Source: Algicola sp.
GTDB taxonomy: Bacteria; Bacteroidota; Bacteroidia; Flavobacteriales; Flavobacteriaceae
Direction of reading: 5' to 3'
Assembly: GCA_018222835.1 (NCBI GenBank)
Contig: JAAEZN010000001.1
Span: forward strand, 1-40,221
Length of the DNA stretch: 40,221 nt
The first letter of the stretch is position 1. Every line of letters begins with the position of its first letter. This document shows, one piece after another, positions 23,304 through 32,656 of the stretch. The position numbers were made by a program, and so were the translations under genes. The notes beneath the pieces were generated by a model. The model saw nothing but the letters and a program-made list of their open reading frames with translations. It searched no databases and was not told the origin of the DNA.

Positions 23304-25290
23304 ATTCTTTTTCCTGAAGTATTTTTATTTCGTCCCTTAGTTTGGCCGCCTCCATAAAGTTGAGTTCTTTGGCCGCTTTTTCCATGGCTTTGCGTTTCTC
23401 CCTGATCAATTTTTCCTTTTGATCCCCAGTAATGTATTTTAAATCAGGTTCGGCAGCTCTAAGTTCCTCCTTTTGGAAATGGTAAGTGGATACGGAGTTT
23501 TTGGCCAATGCACTGTCCAAATTCTTTTTTAACGCTGTGGGGGTAATGTTGTTCTCCTTATTGTATCCCATCTGTTTGTCCCGACGGTAATTGGTCTCGT
23601 CAATGGTCTTTTGCATGCTATCGGTGATTTTGTCGGCATACATAATGGCCTTCCCGTTCAAGTTACGTGCGGCACGGCCCACAGTCTGGGTAAGTGAGCG
23701 GTTACTGCGCAAAAATCCTTCCTTGTCGGCATCCAAAATGGCAACTAGGGATACTTCGGGCAAATCCAGCCCCTCACGTAAAAGGTTTACCCCGATAAGA
23801 ACATCAAAAAGCCCTTTCCGTAAATCTTGCATAATTTCAACTCGCTCTAGTGTATCCACATCACTATGGATATAGCGACAACGTACATCGATTCTAGTAA
23901 GATATTTAGTGAGCTCTTCTGCCATACGTTTGGTGAGGGTGGTCACCAAGGTACGCTCGTCCAGTTCTACCCGTTGTTGAATCTCTTCCACCAGATCATC
24001 GATTTGATTTTCACTGGGTCTAACTTCGATTATGGGGTCCAGCAATCCAGTCGGACGGATAATCTGCTCCACGTAAACTCCTTCGCTCAATTCCAATTCG
24101 TAGTCGGCGGGAGTGGCACTAACGTAAAGTACTTGGTTTTGGAGAGTTTCAAACTCTTCAAACTTTAACGGACGGTTGTCCATTGCAGCGGGCAAACGGA
24201 ACCCATATTCCACCAAGTTTTCTTTTCTGGAGCGGTCACCGCCGTACATGGCATGTACTTGCGGAATGGTCACATGGCTTTCATCTATGACCATCAAGTA
24301 ATCATCTGGGAAATAATCCAACAAACAGAAAGGTCGGGTTCCAGGTTTTCTCCCGTCCAAATACCTTGAGTAATTTTCGATTCCGGAACAATAACCAAGT
24401 TCACGAATCATCTCTAGGTCAAAATTGGTGCGTTCCTCCAAGCGTTTGGCTTCCAAAGGTCTTCCAATTTCCTTAAAATAATCAATCTGCTTCACAAGGT
24501 CGTCCTGTATCTCTTTAATGGCATTCTGAAGCACGTCTGGAGAGGTGACGAACATGTTTGCTGGATAAATATTCAGGGTGTCATAAATTTCAATGACATT
24601 GTTGTTGTATGGGTCCAATGCTTCGATTTCCTCGATCTCATCACCAAAAAAATGGATGCGGAAAGCATGATCGGCATATCCAGGGAAAACATCTACCACA
24701 TCGCCTTTAACCCTAAAGTTTCCATTTCTGAAATCTGCAGTGGTCCTTGCATAAAGACTTTGTACCAATTGTTTTAAAAACTTGGTTCTTGAGATGACCT
24801 GGTCTCTATGAATGGTGATAACGTTTTTTTGAAACTCTATTGGATTTCCAATACCGTACAAACAGGATACCGATGCTACAACAAGAACATCTCTTCGTCC
24901 GGATAAAAGGGAAGAAGTGGCACTTAAACGCAGTTTCTCTATATCCTCGTTTATGGAGAGGTCTTTTTCTATATAAAGTCCACTGGTCGGGATATAGGCC
25001 TCTGGCTGATAATAATCGTAGTAGGAAACGAAGTATTCCACCGCATTGTTCGGAAAAAATTGCTTGAACTCCGAATATAGCTGTGCAGCCAAAGTTTTGT
25101 TGTGTGCCAAGACAAGAGTGGGCCGTTGAACGGATTCCACAACATTGGCCACGGTAAATGTTTTTCCCGAACCCGTAACACCTAGCAAAGTTTGGTGAGC
25201 TGTTTTGGACTCGATGCCCTCTACTAATTGCTTTATGGCCTGAGGTTGGTCACCAGTAGGCTTAAAGTCAGAAACTACCTGAAATCTCAT
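23302..25290 (-). CDS. uvrB: Excinuclease ABC subunit B
   Basis: UvrB is the damage-verifying helicase of nucleotide excision repair. The 662-aa length is typical. Seen are Walker A GVTGSGKT (residues 37-44), the damage-probing beta-hairpin region YDYYQPEAYIP, Walker B with MVIDESHV, the helicase motifs VLYVSATPADYE, LREGLDLPEVSLVAILDADKEGFLRS and TQTVGRAARN, and a C-terminal UVR domain (KAAKELNFMEAAKLRDEI) for UvrC contact. It is transcribed alone on the minus strand; the T9SS protein gene lies 50 bases upstream on the same strand. Confidence 0.98.
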   Translation of the reverse strand: MRFQVVSDFKPTGDQPQAIKQLVEGIESKTAHQTLLGVTGSGKTFTVANVVESVQRPTLVLAHNKTLAAQLYSEFKQFFPNNAVEYFVSYYDYYQPEAYIPTSGLYIEKDLSINEDIEKLRLSATSSLLSGRRDVLVVASVSCLYGIGNPIEFQKNVITIHRDQVISRTKFLKQLVQSLYARTTADFRNGNFRVKGDVVDVFPGYADHAFRIHFFGDEIEEIEALDPYNNNVIEIYDTLNIYPANMFVTSPDVLQNAIKEIQDDLVKQIDYFKEIGRPLEAKRLEERTNFDLEMIRELGYCSGIENYSRYLDGRKPGTRPFCLLDYFPDDYLMVIDESHVTIPQVHAMYGGDRSRKENLVEYGFRLPAAMDNRPLKFEEFETLQNQVLYVSATPADYELELSEGVYVEQIIRPTGLLDPIIEVRPSENQIDDLVEEIQQRVELDERTLVTTLTKRMAEELTKYLTRIDVRCRYIHSDVDTLERVEIMQDLRKGLFDVLIGVNLLREGLDLPEVSLVAILDADKEGFLRSNRSLTQTVGRAARNLNGKAIMYADKITDSMQKTIDETNYRRDKQMGYNKENNITPTALKKNLDSALAKNSVSTYHFQKEELRAAEPDLKYITGDQKEKLIREKRKAMEKAAKELNFMEAAKLRDEIKILQEKE

Positions 25291-25340
25291 GATGTAAAAA
25301 TACTAAAGGATTGTCTCTAAAAAGAAGTAAAAGCACGATA

Positions 25341-27071
25341 TTATCTTTTCAGGGTAAAGTGGCCCTTAATCTCTCTGTTGGAATCATCTATGGCCAAGAA
25401 CCAATAATCTCCCGATGGAAGCCTGTGTCCAGCAAGGCTTCCGTCCCAACCCAAGGAATATTGGGATATTTGTTTTATAAATTTACCGTAGCGATCAAAG
25501 ATTCGAATACTTTTAAAAATAATTTCTTCCGACCCTATTGGCTGTATAAATTGCCAATAATCGTTAATACTGTCACCATTGGGCGTAAAGAATTTTGGAA
25601 AACCCTCAACTGTTAAGTCTTGAGTGATTTTTTGCTGGGCAATGCCACAACCGTTCTTGTCCCTTACATATAGGATATGACTGCCCGGTGCTATATTATT
25701 GAAAACATTGTTGTCCGAATATGGGCCATCCATATTGTCTATGGAGTATTCGTAATCTCCGTTACCCGATGCAATCACCGTAATCCGAAGTGAGGATACC
25801 GTAAGCTCAGTGATGATATTATCTATTGTTGCCATTTCTGAAGAAACGACTTCGAACACTTGGGTCGAGGGGCATTCGATGGTATTGCCATTTTGACTAA
25901 CCGTATTATAAGCTTCGTACCGGTACCGACCATTTTTAGTGATGGTTACCTCGTTGGTATCAGAAATTAGAGATTCATTTTCAAACTGATCGATTTGGTA
26001 CCAACGGAATCCCTCGGCAATATCGGTGGAATTAATAACCAAAGGGCCATCATTCTCACAAGAGGAAAAGGTAGAAGGGAAATCAATTTCGGGGTTAATG
26101 ATGACATATTCTCCCGTATCAAAATCCAGAAAGGGCCCACATCCCAATAAAGTTGTAAAACTGGTCTGTGTACATCCTTCTGCTTGTCCAGCATCATTAA
26201 ATGGGACAATGGTTATGAAAAATGTTTTGTTCGGTTCAAAATTCACCACTGGAGTGGAATTGGTGTAAAAAGTGGAGCTGTTCAGAATGTCCGTTCCCGT
26301 TGGAGTTGTACCAATGGTTACAATGTAACCGGTTGCATCGGGTACGGCAAACCACTCTAGAACAGGTGATAGTGGAACATTGGTTTCTCCGTTGAGTGGA
26401 TAAATGATATTGGTACAATCCGGTATTTCAGATTCTGCCCGAGTTGTAAATTGCTGATAGGTACAACCCATTGCCTCTCCCAAGGCATTGTAGGGGATAA
26501 TGGTAACATAAATTATAGTTTCAGGGGGGAGGTCGGCTGTAGGGTTGTAGGTCAGGGTATTGCCCGCATCAAAATTATTTAGAAGTTCAGTGCCCCCCGG
26601 TGTTGTGCCCAAACTTATGTTGTAGCCAGTCGCTGCATACACATACGACCAAGAAATATTGGTGTTTGGATTAATATTCACCGCATTGTTCATTGGGTTG
26701 ATGATTTGTGTGCAGTTGGGAGGCGCAGTTAAGGATTCAGTGGTAAAGCTATAACTAGGGCAGGTAATATTGGGTTTGTCAAAAAAGAAAAGTGTAATCG
26801 TTACATAAATGGTGGTATTGGCGGGTAGCCCAAAAGGGGGTGCATAAGAGGATCCATTTGCGAATTGTGTGCTCAATATATCGTCGTTGCCCGGACTTGT
26901 CCCCAATGTTATGTTGTAGGAGGGTACACCATCTACGGATTCCCAATCAATGGTGGCGTCCAAAGGTACATTGGTGGCACCATTGGCAGGATAAACGGGA
27001 CTTGGACAATCTTGGGCCCATATGGAAAACCCGACCAAGAGTGCCAACAAAATAAATATTCTGTTCAGCAT
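25341..27071 (-). CDS. T9SS type B surface protein with three Ig/FN3-like repeats
   Basis: This 576-aa secreted protein has a signal peptide (about 1-20, ending SIWAQ), then three tandem fibronectin III-like domains of about 95 residues (about 20-115, 117-213, 215-310). Each carries C-x-YP-x-NG-x-TNVP...GT-TP(G)...IYVTI-type signatures and a closing FTT. An Ig/PKD-like region follows (GFRWYQIDQFENESL; NIAPGSHILYVRDKNGC), and the end is a type B C-terminal sorting domain (FFTPNGDSINDYW, then IFDRYGKFI, GWDGSLAG, PSGDYWF, and a final GHFTLKR). Type B domains route the protein through PorSS/T9SS to the surface. No enzyme domain is seen, so an adhesive or matrix role is inferred. Confidence 0.9.
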   Translation of the reverse strand: MLNRIFILLALLVGFSIWAQDCPSPVYPANGATNVPLDATIDWESVDGVPSYNITLGTSPGNDDILSTQFANGSSYAPPFGLPANTTIYVTITLFFFDKPNITCPSYSFTTESLTAPPNCTQIINPMNNAVNINPNTNISWSYVYAATGYNISLGTTPGGTELLNNFDAGNTLTYNPTADLPPETIIYVTIIPYNALGEAMGCTYQQFTTRAESEIPDCTNIIYPLNGETNVPLSPVLEWFAVPDATGYIVTIGTTPTGTDILNSSTFYTNSTPVVNFEPNKTFFITIVPFNDAGQAEGCTQTSFTTLLGCGPFLDFDTGEYVIINPEIDFPSTFSSCENDGPLVINSTDIAEGFRWYQIDQFENESLISDTNEVTITKNGRYRYEAYNTVSQNGNTIECPSTQVFEVVSSEMATIDNIITELTVSSLRITVIASGNGDYEYSIDNMDGPYSDNNVFNNIAPGSHILYVRDKNGCGIAQQKITQDLTVEGFPKFFTPNGDSINDYWQFIQPIGSEEIIFKSIRIFDRYGKFIKQISQYSLGWDGSLAGHRLPSGDYWFLAIDDSNREIKGHFTLKR

Positions 27072-27099
27072 TATATGATTCTGTGCATCCTACAAGATA

Positions 27100-27933
27100 C
27101 TACAAATCACGTTTTTTAAGTAATGCGTAGGACAAGTAGATGAAAATGGCTGTCCAAAGGATGACTACCAAAAACTCATACCAATATACATGGTAATCAA
27201 ATCGCATATCTTCACCTATCTGTTGTCCAATATTCTGCACTGCCGATAGTCGGGTGAACGGTTCTTTTATAAGATTGGACATGGATTCCAAAGGAAAAAA
27301 CCGTTTTACGGTCTTGGCCGCTTCCCAACTCATGACTTTCCATCCGAGAAAACCAAAAACTACTTGCTCCAAAATGGTCCATAAAATCAGGAATCCAAGC
27401 GCAAATGCCGATCGTTTTACCAATATGCCCAGAAATAGACAAAAAGAGAAGAACCCGACCAGCTTAAAAAAGAATGCCGGCAAAAACTCCATGTCAGAAA
27501 ATATAATGGACATTTCATCATAATCTGAATAGACAAGGCCAAGAATCAAGGACACCACAAAAACAAATATTGTGGAAATAAGCGCAAAACTTATAACGGT
27601 GAGGACTTTGGATAGGATAAATTCCTTTTTGGACAAACCATCGATCAAGTTTTGTTTTATGGTCTTATTGCTGTATTCGTTGGACATCATGGAAACGATC
27701 ACAATGGCCAAAAAGAGCTTAAAAAGTGCAGTAACGAAGGTATTGAAGTGCCAGATGTACGGAAAATTAAAAATCCCTTGTTCCGCCAGGTGAAATTGTA
27801 CCGGTCCAATATCAAACTTAATGGCGGCAATAAGTGCAATGGATGTTAAAAGCACAAAATAAGAGATAATAAGGACCTTGCTGGCCCTATTGTTCCATAA
27901 TTTTATAAATTCTATTTGTAGGAGACGTAACAT
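27100..27933 (-). CDS. ABC-2 type transporter permease
   Basis: This 277-aa inner-membrane protein has about six hydrophobic helices, beginning MLRLLQIEFIKLWNNRASKVLIISY, a common opening of ABC-2 permeases. The motif MSNEYSNKTIKQNLIDGLSKKEFILSK (family EYxxGTxxxLLxxPISR-type loop) and a C-terminal helix WTAIFIYLSYALLKKRDL fit ABC-2 permeases of the BcrB/NatB kind. Eleven bases after the upstream ATPase gene stop, it is clearly paired with it. The substrate is unknown. Confidence 0.88.
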   Translation of the reverse strand: MLRLLQIEFIKLWNNRASKVLIISYFVLLTSIALIAAIKFDIGPVQFHLAEQGIFNFPYIWHFNTFVTALFKLFLAIVIVSMMSNEYSNKTIKQNLIDGLSKKEFILSKVLTVISFALISTIFVFVVSLILGLVYSDYDEMSIIFSDMEFLPAFFFKLVGFFSFCLFLGILVKRSAFALGFLILWTILEQVVFGFLGWKVMSWEAAKTVKRFFPLESMSNLIKEPFTRLSAVQNIGQQIGEDMRFDYHVYWYEFLVVILWTAIFIYLSYALLKKRDL

Positions 27934-27944
27934 TCGTTTTTTGA

Positions 27945-28841
27945 TTATTGGTTTTTGGTCAAGGTTAAAAATTGTTCTTCTAGGCTTTCTTTGCGCTTCA
28001 CTAGGTGAGATAGGACAATCCCTTTTTCAAACAACATTTTGTTTAAACTTACGGCATCCATTTCTTCTTTTAAATAAGCGGTGAGCGTTCCGTTGAAGTT
28101 TTCGATTTTCCCAAAGCTGGCACTTTTTTGGAGCAGTTCTTGCAATTGATCAAGATTATCGCACTTCAATTCAAAAAAACCATGACTGGCCAGCATACTA
28201 TCTACCGGTCCAGAGTATAAATTCTCTCCTTTTCGAAGAATGATAACATGGGAGCAGACTTTTTCAACTTCGTCCAGTAAGTGAGAGGCCAATAAAATGG
28301 TGGTGCCTTGACTCGCAATTTTTTTGATGATTTCCCGTATTTGATGGATTCCTTGGGGATCCAAACCATTTGTAGGCTCGTCCAAGATCAATATTTCGGG
28401 ATCGTTGAGAAGGGCAGAGGCAATGGCCATGCGCTGTTTCATCCCCAGCGAATAAGTTTTGAATTTACTGTTCCTACGTTCCCATAATCCCACCAATTCC
28501 AGTTTCTCTTGAACTTTGGATTCGGGCACATCCTTGATTTTACAGACCAACCTTAAGTTTTGAATGGCGTTCATGTAAGGATAAAAATTAGGTCGTTCAA
28601 TTATGGCCCCGACCTTCTTTAAGGCATCATGGGTCGAGGTATTGCCATTGAACCAGCTAAAATCGCCAGAAGTTCGGTTAACTACGTTCAAAATAATTCC
28701 CAACGTGGTGGACTTACCACTTCCGTTGGGACCCAAAATGCCATAAACGTTACCTTTTTCTATCGTAAAAGAAAGATCTTTTACGGCAGTGAGGTAACCA
28801 AATTTTTTTGTAAGATGGCTTACACTAAGTATTGTTTCCAA
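27945..28841 (-). CDS. ABC transporter ATPase (paired with ABC-2 permease)
   Basis: This 298-aa ATPase has Walker A GPNGSGKST (residues 37-45), Q-loop region AIIERPNFYPYMNAIQNL, the signature YSLGMKQRM (about residue 130), Walker B ILILDEPTNGLD with the catalytic Glu intact, and H-loop ASHLLDEVEKVC. The extended C-terminal region is usual in BcrA/NatA-type drug or lantibiotic exporters. It is the first gene of a two-gene unit with the permease. No two-component system or LanC-type immunity partner is next to it. Confidence 0.92.
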   Translation of the reverse strand: METILSVSHLTKKFGYLTAVKDLSFTIEKGNVYGILGPNGSGKSTTLGIILNVVNRTSGDFSWFNGNTSTHDALKKVGAIIERPNFYPYMNAIQNLRLVCKIKDVPESKVQEKLELVGLWERRNSKFKTYSLGMKQRMAIASALLNDPEILILDEPTNGLDPQGIHQIREIIKKIASQGTTILLASHLLDEVEKVCSHVIILRKGENLYSGPVDSMLASHGFFELKCDNLDQLQELLQKSASFGKIENFNGTLTAYLKEEMDAVSLNKMLFEKGIVLSHLVKRKESLEEQFLTLTKNQ

Positions 28842-28919
28842 AAGATGCTATCGTTTTTTGAATGGTTTATACTAACTTGACGATAATATTTGCAAATTGT
28901 TACAAAATAATCGAACACA

Positions 28920-29996
28920 ATGTCGGAAGAAAAATTAATGTCGAAAAAGAAACCAGCCTATCCCATATGTAAGGAGTTGGATGAATATTTGGATTATTAC
29001 AACAGAAAAATAGAAATTCCTATCCATTATGACGATTTGCTTCGCTTTTCTGGAAGCGTTGCAGTTTACGACGCCAAAGATGAGGATACACTTTGGGTGC
29101 GTGTGTTTTATCCGGAATTTGACCGGGACGAAATAGATCTTGCCCTAAAACGGGTGTATTCCAGTTTTGTTTCCGATGGTAGTGATTCCATTTTTCAATA
29201 TTTAAATGTGGATTATGTGGACTATTGCACTTTTGGAAACTCTAAACCTTTTAGGATCAAGGTCCGAAATATACTGAACGATAACTATACTTTGTTCTAT
29301 GTTAAAAAAACCGATGCTTCTCGGGTTTATGGCTTGGAACTGGAGCACATGCTCTCTCCTTATAATTTGAACTTTGTGATTTACGAGAATACACTTATCG
29401 AAGAGCATATTGTCGGTATTCCGGGAGATATTTTTATGAAGAACAACCTGCCCGAATGTTCGGAGTTCGAAAAATCACAGATTGCAAAGGAGTTTGTTAA
29501 GTTCAACGAGAGAAGTATGATTCGCCTTTTAGGGGATATGCGCTCTTATAATTATGTAATAATCCCCACACATGACTTTGATAGTGTAGTTTATAAAATA
29601 AGGGCAATAGATTTTGACCAACAATGTTATGAAGGTAATATAAAGGTGTATCGCCCTCAATTTTTTAAGGAGAACAAAACTATGGTGGATTTGGTTCAAA
29701 GTAAACTGACCATAGATTCAGTAAACCAATACATTGTAGAGGAACGTTCCATAATTGCGAAGCGGATTCTTAGTTGGGGGCGCCGACTCAAACGTCTATT
29801 GGATGTTTGCGCATTGGATACCATTGCTCCCCCAGAAAATATAGAAATGCTAAAAACCCAATTACAAGATCTTACGGGCGATATTAATTTTCGGGATAGC
29901 AAGAACATGGGCGAAATTTTGACCCATGCCCTGGATTTTGTGAAACGTAACTATGAAGATGTAAGTATGAAACAGATTATTGAAAAGAAATTCTAA
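28920..29996 (+). CDS. Conserved-looking protein of unknown function, 358 aa
   Basis: I do not recognise a named family. No signal peptide or membrane helix. It begins with a lysine-rich tail (MSEEKLMSKKKPAYP), continues with a helical/strand domain (LDEYLDYYNRKIEIPIHYDDLLRF; GSVAVYDAKDEDTLWVRVFY) and a mid-section with VNVDYVDY-type strands. It then has the stretch IIPTHDFDSVVYKIRAIDFDQQCYEG (about residues 220-245), whose IDFDQ resembles the metal-binding DFD/DFG step of kinase-like folds; a C-terminal helical part (MVDLVQSKLTIDSVNQYIVEERS...) ends it. Kinase-like activity is only a suggestion: the glycine loop and lysine are not clear. It overlaps the convergent NdpA-like gene by four bases. 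Confidence 0.7.
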   Translation: MSEEKLMSKKKPAYPICKELDEYLDYYNRKIEIPIHYDDLLRFSGSVAVYDAKDEDTLWVRVFYPEFDRDEIDLALKRVYSSFVSDGSDSIFQYLNVDYVDYCTFGNSKPFRIKVRNILNDNYTLFYVKKTDASRVYGLELEHMLSPYNLNFVIYENTLIEEHIVGIPGDIFMKNNLPECSEFEKSQIAKEFVKFNERSMIRLLGDMRSYNYVIIPTHDFDSVVYKIRAIDFDQQCYEGNIKVYRPQFFKENKTMVDLVQSKLTIDSVNQYIVEERSIIAKRILSWGRRLKRLLDVCALDTIAPPENIEMLKTQLQDLTGDINFRDSKNMGEILTHALDFVKRNYEDVSMKQIIEKKF

Positions 29997-31051
29997 CTTT
30001 TCTGTTCCTTGTTAAAATACACAAGGTAATAGTACATCTGCCGCTCCTCGTCCCAACCTTTTTCCACAAATTTTTCTGCGGATTCCGGGTTTATGAAATC
30101 CATCTTAATCTGAATGTTGGTATCCAGGTTAATTACGTTCTTGATTTTTTTTCGGGCATCGCTCACTGCCTTATTGGCAATATCGAAATTGGAAACGTCC
30201 TCAATGCTGTACTTGGGGCCTTTTTCTACCTTGTAGTGCTTAAACTCGGGAATTAAGTCGGGATTTTCCATGACCTCGTTCAAAAATGAGGTCTCTTCAA
30301 AATTGTCGTTTTTGGCAAAGTGGTTTACGGCCCGGTTCATGAACAATACCTCTTGTTGTTTATCCTCTGCGGGCAAAACAACATCCTTGGCAAAGTTCTG
30401 GCAGAATTTAAGGTAATTTTTTGTATAAAAGTTCTCGTCCGTTAAAGGGGAAACGCCTAAAAAGTTTTCTAGCCAATATTTAGCATCGTAACGGTTGCTG
30501 TCCACAGACAGTACCCTGAAACCTTCTTCGCGGTCAACGTTAAAAATAATGCACCCTTTATCCAATTTGTTGATGTTGATCCCTTGGCGTATCAAAATCT
30601 CCAAGTTCTGCTCTTTTTCCTCAAACTGAAGAAAGTCGTGTTTTAGCTCACTTTTAAAAATACCTATGGCATCCGTTTTTTTATTGTCGATTACCATATC
30701 CGAAAAGTGTACAACATAGACCTCCCCACTTTTAATATGGGGATGGTTGGATTGTTCAAAGAGATGAGTGGTTATTTTTTTGGATAACCTATGGTTGTCG
30801 GATGGATTGTCGAAGATCTCGGTAACTGCCGTACACACCTCATTGAATTCCAAATCCACTTCGTGACTGAACCTATAATAGTTTTCTTCCTTTTCCCGAA
30901 AGGGTTTAAAAAAGTATTCCTTTAATAAGCCTGCCATTTCATCGTTAAGGGAGAATGGCTCTGCAGATAAAAATGCAGATTCGTTTTTGCTCTTATTGCC
31001 AACTCGGTGAAGCGATATACTTTCAATTTGGGCGGGATATAGGTTTAGCAT
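29993..31051 (-). CDS. Nucleoid-associated protein (NdpA/YejK-like)
   Basis: The 352-aa protein matches the NA37/YejK nucleoid-associated family, known in E. coli as a spermidine-nucleoid-linked protein. It opens LYPAQIESISLHRVGNKSKNE, has LFEQSNHPHIKSGEVYVVHFSDMVID, AIGIFKSELK, KGCIIFNVD and a DRYDAKYWLENFLGV-type stretch (NRYDAKYWLENFLGV), all typical. A cytosolic, DNA-associated location is expected. It lies upstream of the unknown 358-aa gene's 3' end (convergent, 4-base overlap) and 44 bases after the pRiA4b-type gene on the same strand. Confidence 0.9.
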   Translation of the reverse strand: MLNLYPAQIESISLHRVGNKSKNESAFLSAEPFSLNDEMAGLLKEYFFKPFREKEENYYRFSHEVDLEFNEVCTAVTEIFDNPSDNHRLSKKITTHLFEQSNHPHIKSGEVYVVHFSDMVIDNKKTDAIGIFKSELKHDFLQFEEKEQNLEILIRQGININKLDKGCIIFNVDREEGFRVLSVDSNRYDAKYWLENFLGVSPLTDENFYTKNYLKFCQNFAKDVVLPAEDKQQEVLFMNRAVNHFAKNDNFEETSFLNEVMENPDLIPEFKHYKVEKGPKYSIEDVSNFDIANKAVSDARKKIKNVINLDTNIQIKMDFINPESAEKFVEKGWDEERQMYYYLVYFNKEQKS

Positions 31052-31095
31052 CCTTGGATTAGGGGTTAATGGTTAAAATTTAGGTAGTATAATTC

Positions 31096-31599
31096 TTAGT
31101 TCCAGTTTTCTTCAAAGTCCATGTCGTCATAACTGTCCAGAAGGTCATCAAAATTTCCTTCGCCATCGTTGGGCTTTGCCTCGAACTGTTTTTCTGGTGG
31201 AGAATCCGGCAGCTCCCCAAAGGTGAACAATAAGTTGGGATAAACACGACCATCTTCTTTGTCCACAATGTCTGCGAGCTCAACAAAGAAGGTCCACATA
31301 CTTAAAAAGTCGTACACATATATCAGTTTTGGATTATCTTCTGTTAGAACATCGTCCAGTGAGGTTTCATTCATCAATCGGATATCCGAACTATTGTCGC
31401 TCATGTCAAAAAGTGCGATTTCTTCGTCTTGGTTCCATTCTTCGTCACAAGTATAAAATGAGGCCATTTCACTTCCCTCAAAACCAAAAGCTTGGGTAAT
31501 TGCATTGTGAAAATCTTCCAAGGTATTTTGGTCCTCAATTTCGATATCTCGAAAGATATCTTCCTCAGCATCAAGTATAATCCTGATTTTATAAATCAT
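31096..31599 (-). CDS. Plasmid pRiA4b ORF-3-like (IS1096 passenger) family protein
   Basis: The 167-aa acidic protein starts MIYKIRIILDAEEDIFRDIEIEDQ and contains TLEDFHNAITQAFGFEGSEMASFYT and YVYDFLSMWTFFVELADI, the marks of the pRiA4b ORF-3 (TnpR-like/IS1096 passenger) fold. The C-terminal 40 residues are a poorly ordered acidic tail. The family name recalls plasmids and insertion sequences, but chromosomal copies in flavobacteria are common and no IS is present here. Function is unknown. A perfect -7 element lies just upstream; NdpA-like follows. Confidence 0.85.
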   Translation of the reverse strand: MIYKIRIILDAEEDIFRDIEIEDQNTLEDFHNAITQAFGFEGSEMASFYTCDEEWNQDEEIALFDMSDNSSDIRLMNETSLDDVLTEDNPKLIYVYDFLSMWTFFVELADIVDKEDGRVYPNLLFTFGELPDSPPEKQFEAKPNDGEGNFDDLLDSYDDMDFEENWN

Positions 31600-31621
31600 C
31601 CATCAAATTTTAGAGTGGGCA

Positions 31622-31629
31622 CAAAGGTA
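31622..31629 (-). promoter_or_regulatory. -7 element of the pRiA4b-like gene
   Basis: TACCTTTG on the minus strand fits TAnnTTTG, 22 bases before the ATG at 31599. Confidence 0.45.
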
Positions 31630-31642
31630 CAATAAATAGCAC

Positions 31643-32656
31643 TTATTTGGTGAACCTATGTAAGGTAAACGTCATGGCGGCCAAAAGGAAGAATGCGCCA
31701 ATTTGGTGTACGATTCCCAACCAAAGTGGTACGGCATAAATCAATGTGAGCACACCCAATATAAATTGAACGAGAACTAGGGCCAACAAAGTTTTTAGTC
31801 CTTTTTCCTGGAGGGCCGTTTTGGATATTTTTCGTGTTCGGTACCAAATCAACCCGATCAAAGCGACCACAATGTAAGCAAGGTACCGATGTACAAACTG
31901 TACGCCGCTTTTTCCTTCGTAGAAGTTCTTGATTACTGGTTGATGTTCAATATAAACGGTTTCGTGCATTAGTTTACCTTCGTTCATCAATGGCCAATGA
32001 TTGTGGATGAAACCAGCATCCAAACCAGCAACAAAAGCACCCCAAACTATTTGAAGCAGCAAAATTACAAGCCCTACCCGGATCAAATTCCTGATTTTTG
32101 TGTTGACCTCTTTTCGATTTGGATATATAAGGTCCAGGGCTACCCAAAAACTATAGGCAAATGTGAGGAAAGCGGTGGTCAAATGGGCTGCCAATCTATA
32201 ATGCGACACATCGGGACGGTCCACAAGGCCACTTTTGACCATGTACCAACCCAAAAAACCTTGGAATCCACCCATAAAGAGCAAAATCAAACTTTTTTTA
32301 ATAGTGGGCCTATCTATTTTTTTTGCGATCAAAAAGTATAAAAAAGGCAATATGAACACGATTCCGATAAATCGTCCAATAACCCTGTGCAGCCATTCCC
32401 AAAAATAGATGTCCTTGAATTCTTCGATTCCAAAATGATAGTTGAGTTTTTGGTATTCGGGATACTGTTTGTAAAGCTCAAAGGCTTCTTCCCATTCTTG
32501 CTCGTTCATGGGCGGAATGGTCCCCTGAATCAATTTATAATCGGAAATGGATAGCCCGGAATGGGTGAGACGGGTAATGCCCCCTACCAAAACCATGACA
32601 AAAATGAGAAAACATCCGGTTAACAACCAATACACTACATATTTATTCTTTTTCAT
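31643..32656 (-). CDS. ctaA: Heme A synthase (COX15/CtaA)
   Basis: The enzyme oxidises the C8 methyl of heme O to a formyl group to give heme A for aa3-type cytochrome oxidases; it is an inner-membrane protein. The 337-aa length and about eight helices fit. Conserved features are the N-terminal FVMVLVGGITRLTHSGLSI, EFKDIYFWEWLHRVIGRFIG with the heme-ligating His (WLHR), SHYRLAAHLT, and HRYLAYIVV and GIVHQIGAFF near the end (second His set). It starts inside the CCA-enzyme gene stop (ATGA, 4-base overlap), so it is translationally coupled to it. Confidence 0.95.
   Translation of the reverse strand: MKKNKYVVYWLLTGCFLIFVMVLVGGITRLTHSGLSISDYKLIQGTIPPMNEQEWEEAFELYKQYPEYQKLNYHFGIEEFKDIYFWEWLHRVIGRFIGIVFILPFLYFLIAKKIDRPTIKKSLILLFMGGFQGFLGWYMVKSGLVDRPDVSHYRLAAHLTTAFLTFAYSFWVALDLIYPNRKEVNTKIRNLIRVGLVILLLQIVWGAFVAGLDAGFIHNHWPLMNEGKLMHETVYIEHQPVIKNFYEGKSGVQFVHRYLAYIVVALIGLIWYRTRKISKTALQEKGLKTLLALVLVQFILGVLTLIYAVPLWLGIVHQIGAFFLLAAMTFTLHRFTK

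Noticed and set aside
31096..31599. Insertion sequence suggested by the 'IS1096 passenger' family name
   Set aside because: No transposase, inverted repeats or target duplication nearby. The family is common as a lone chromosomal gene.
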